A stretch of DNA of 14,242 bases. It comes from Bdellovibrio sp. Its GTDB lineage: Bacteria > Bdellovibrionota > Bdellovibrionia > Bdellovibrionales > Bdellovibrionaceae. The DNA lies in NCBI GenBank assembly GCA_017745015.1, contig JAGIAF010000057.1, forward strand, positions 1-14,242, given 5' to 3'. Position numbers and translations under genes: made by a program. The notes beneath the pieces were generated by a model. That model had not been told where the DNA came from. It searched no databases and saw nothing but the letters and a program-made list of their open reading frames with translations. Shown in pieces: positions 13,234-14,242 of the stretch. How positions within the stretch are numbered: the first letter of the stretch is position 1; the number at the start of each line of letters is the position of its first letter.

Positions 13234-14242
13234 TTACACTTTCAACTGGCGGGAGAAATTCACTTTCTCCCCTGCCGAACAACTATAGACATTAGCAATT
13301 GAATGTTGATCATTGGCGGAAGAATCCACCAGGATGTAGTTGCGTTTTGTCGTGCTCACAATGCGACGACGATTCAAAGCAATATGCTGCAATCCCGGAA
13401 AGCAACGACTGTGCATCGAGCTCGAGGTCACTTCAAATGTTGGATAACCCAATTGCTCACTTTCAATTTTTGAAATTTCACTGAAGTGAACATCGCCAGA
13501 GGCAAAAATGACTTTTTTGTTGAGATGACGAATACTTTTCATGAACCCTATAAATTGATTGCGGTGCCCGCCCGACATAGATTCTTTATAAATCATTTGC
13601 GGAAAAATTTGACTGCCGTTCATTAACCAAGTCACGCCTGAATGTTTCCCAATCACATCCAAGGCCCATTCCTCCTGCTCTTGCCCCCAGTGAGCATAGC
13701 GATCCTCATTTCCGTCATCCAAGCGATAGCTGCGATCGTCCATCAATAAGAACAAATGTTTTCCAGCTTTGAACGCAGAGCTGACGCCCGGTCCTCTTTC
13801 CAAAGTGGAACAGTGACTTTCTTCTTGAGCAAAATATGATAAAAAATTCTTCTGGGACAATTTCACATGAGGATAGGATTCGCTGTTGGAATTGTCTTTA
13901 CCAAAATCATGATCATCCCAAGTTGCAAAAATCGGGATCAGTCGCTTGCTATAATAGATTTCTAAGGTCCGACGGGCTTCTGAAAAACGTTTCCATAAAC
14001 GAAAAGGATTATTCTTAGGAACATGCTTATCCTTATAGTCCACGTAAACGGAATCCCCGATAAAAAAAATCATATCCGGGCGGCGCTCAACCAGGTCTTG
14101 CCAGATTTCAGGTTCATGGCGAGCATCGTCCATGCACGAGCAAAGAGCAAAACGCAGATCTTTCTTTTGCGTGTTCAGCATTCCAAATTCACGGCGTTCA
14201 AGTTGGGTCCCGTCTTCAGACGTCAAATCTAAATAGAAAACT
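13234..14242 (-). CDS. PhoD-like metallophosphatase (5' end outside window)
   Basis: The frame is open to the right edge (residues VFYLDL precede the first possible TTG start at 14226), so this gene is truncated by the window, not begun in it. The visible 335 or so residues show the PhoD pattern: RFALCSCMDD, where PhoD enzymes have an iron-ligand Cys in an SCS-like strand; GDSVYVD (14058-14038); ATWDDHDFGKDNS (from 13926); and SGDVHFSE (near 13497-13474). PhoD enzymes are phosphodiesterases/alkaline phosphatases that use Fe and Ca, usually exported by Tat; the export signal here, if any, lies outside the window. Its stop is separated by a single G from the stop of the convergent lipoprotein gene. 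Confidence 0.92.
   Translation of the reverse strand, partial: VFYLDLTSEDGTQLERREFGMLNTQKKDLRFALCSCMDDARHEPEIWQDLVERRPDMIFFIGDSVYVDYKDKHVPKNNPFRLWKRFSEARRTLEIYYSKRLIPIFATWDDHDFGKDNSNSESYPHVKLSQKNFLSYFAQEESHCSTLERGPGVSSAFKAGKHLFLLMDDRSYRLDDGNEDRYAHWGQEQEEWALDVIGKHSGVTWLMNGSQIFPQMIYKESMSGGHRNQFIGFMKSIRHLNKKVIFASGDVHFSEISKIESEQLGYPTFEVTSSSMHSRCFPGLQHIALNRRRIVSTTKRNYILVDSSANDQHSIANVYSCSAGEKVNFSRQLKV
13251..13271. other. Hairpin in the 3' end of the PhoD-like gene, just past the triad
   Basis: GGGAGAAA (13251-13258), loop TTCAC, TTTCTCCC (13264-13271) form a perfect 8-bp stem. It begins 18 bp after the stop of the lipoprotein gene, the position of an operon 3' end. No T run follows on the plus strand, so it is not a standard intrinsic terminator. 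It lies within coding sequence (GEKVNF) of the opposite gene. It might protect or help end the triad mRNA. Confidence 0.45.

Noticed and set aside
14224..14226. TTG at 14226 as the start of the PhoD-like gene
   Set aside because: The frame stays open to the window edge with PhoD-like sequence, so the true start lies outside.
1..14242. CRISPR arrays, insertion sequences, integrase or att sites, tRNA or rRNA genes, riboswitches
   Set aside because: I looked for regular repeat-spacer structure, terminal inverted repeats with transposase genes and cloverleaf-like sequence, and saw none.

Overview
The window looks like ordinary chromosome of a predatory or related deltaproteobacterium-like organism, most probably Bdellovibrio or a close relative in the Bdellovibrionota. 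This rests on gene content and style: an E. coli-type MotA/MotB stator pair, a full three-domain DsbD, a Gcw_chp-type envelope protein, a Tat-exported DUF1501-like protein beside a CxxCH protein, and a lipoprotein whose lipobox reads YQNC. No rRNA, tRNA, CRISPR array, insertion sequence or phage gene was seen. Assignments come from reading motifs only; no database search was possible.

Layout, left to right. The 3' end of a probable solute-binding protein gene (+) runs in from the left edge and shares a strong bidirectional terminator with lon (-). Upstream of lon on the same strand is a DnaQ-type exonuclease with a WYL-like tail. It is divergent from a small exported envelope protein (+), which overlaps the end of motB by 29 bp tail to tail. 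motA and motB form a minus-strand pair. Divergent from motA is dsbD (+), which converges with an unrecognised two-helix membrane protein gene (-). Across a 184-bp divergent promoter region a three-gene plus-strand operon begins: a secreted CxxCH protein, a Tat-exported DUF1501-like protein and a lipoprotein. The operon ends one base from the stop of a PhoD-like phosphatase gene (-), whose 5' end lies beyond the right edge.

Functionally, most of the window concerns the cell envelope: flagellar stator, periplasmic disulfide reduction, exported and lipid-anchored proteins, and a phosphatase. lon and the exonuclease are cytoplasmic protein and nucleic-acid maintenance functions. The least understood part is the 9213-13232 triad, whose three products all seem to act outside the cytoplasm. 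There is no gene-free stretch longer than 300 bases; the longest is about 184 bp (9029-9212).
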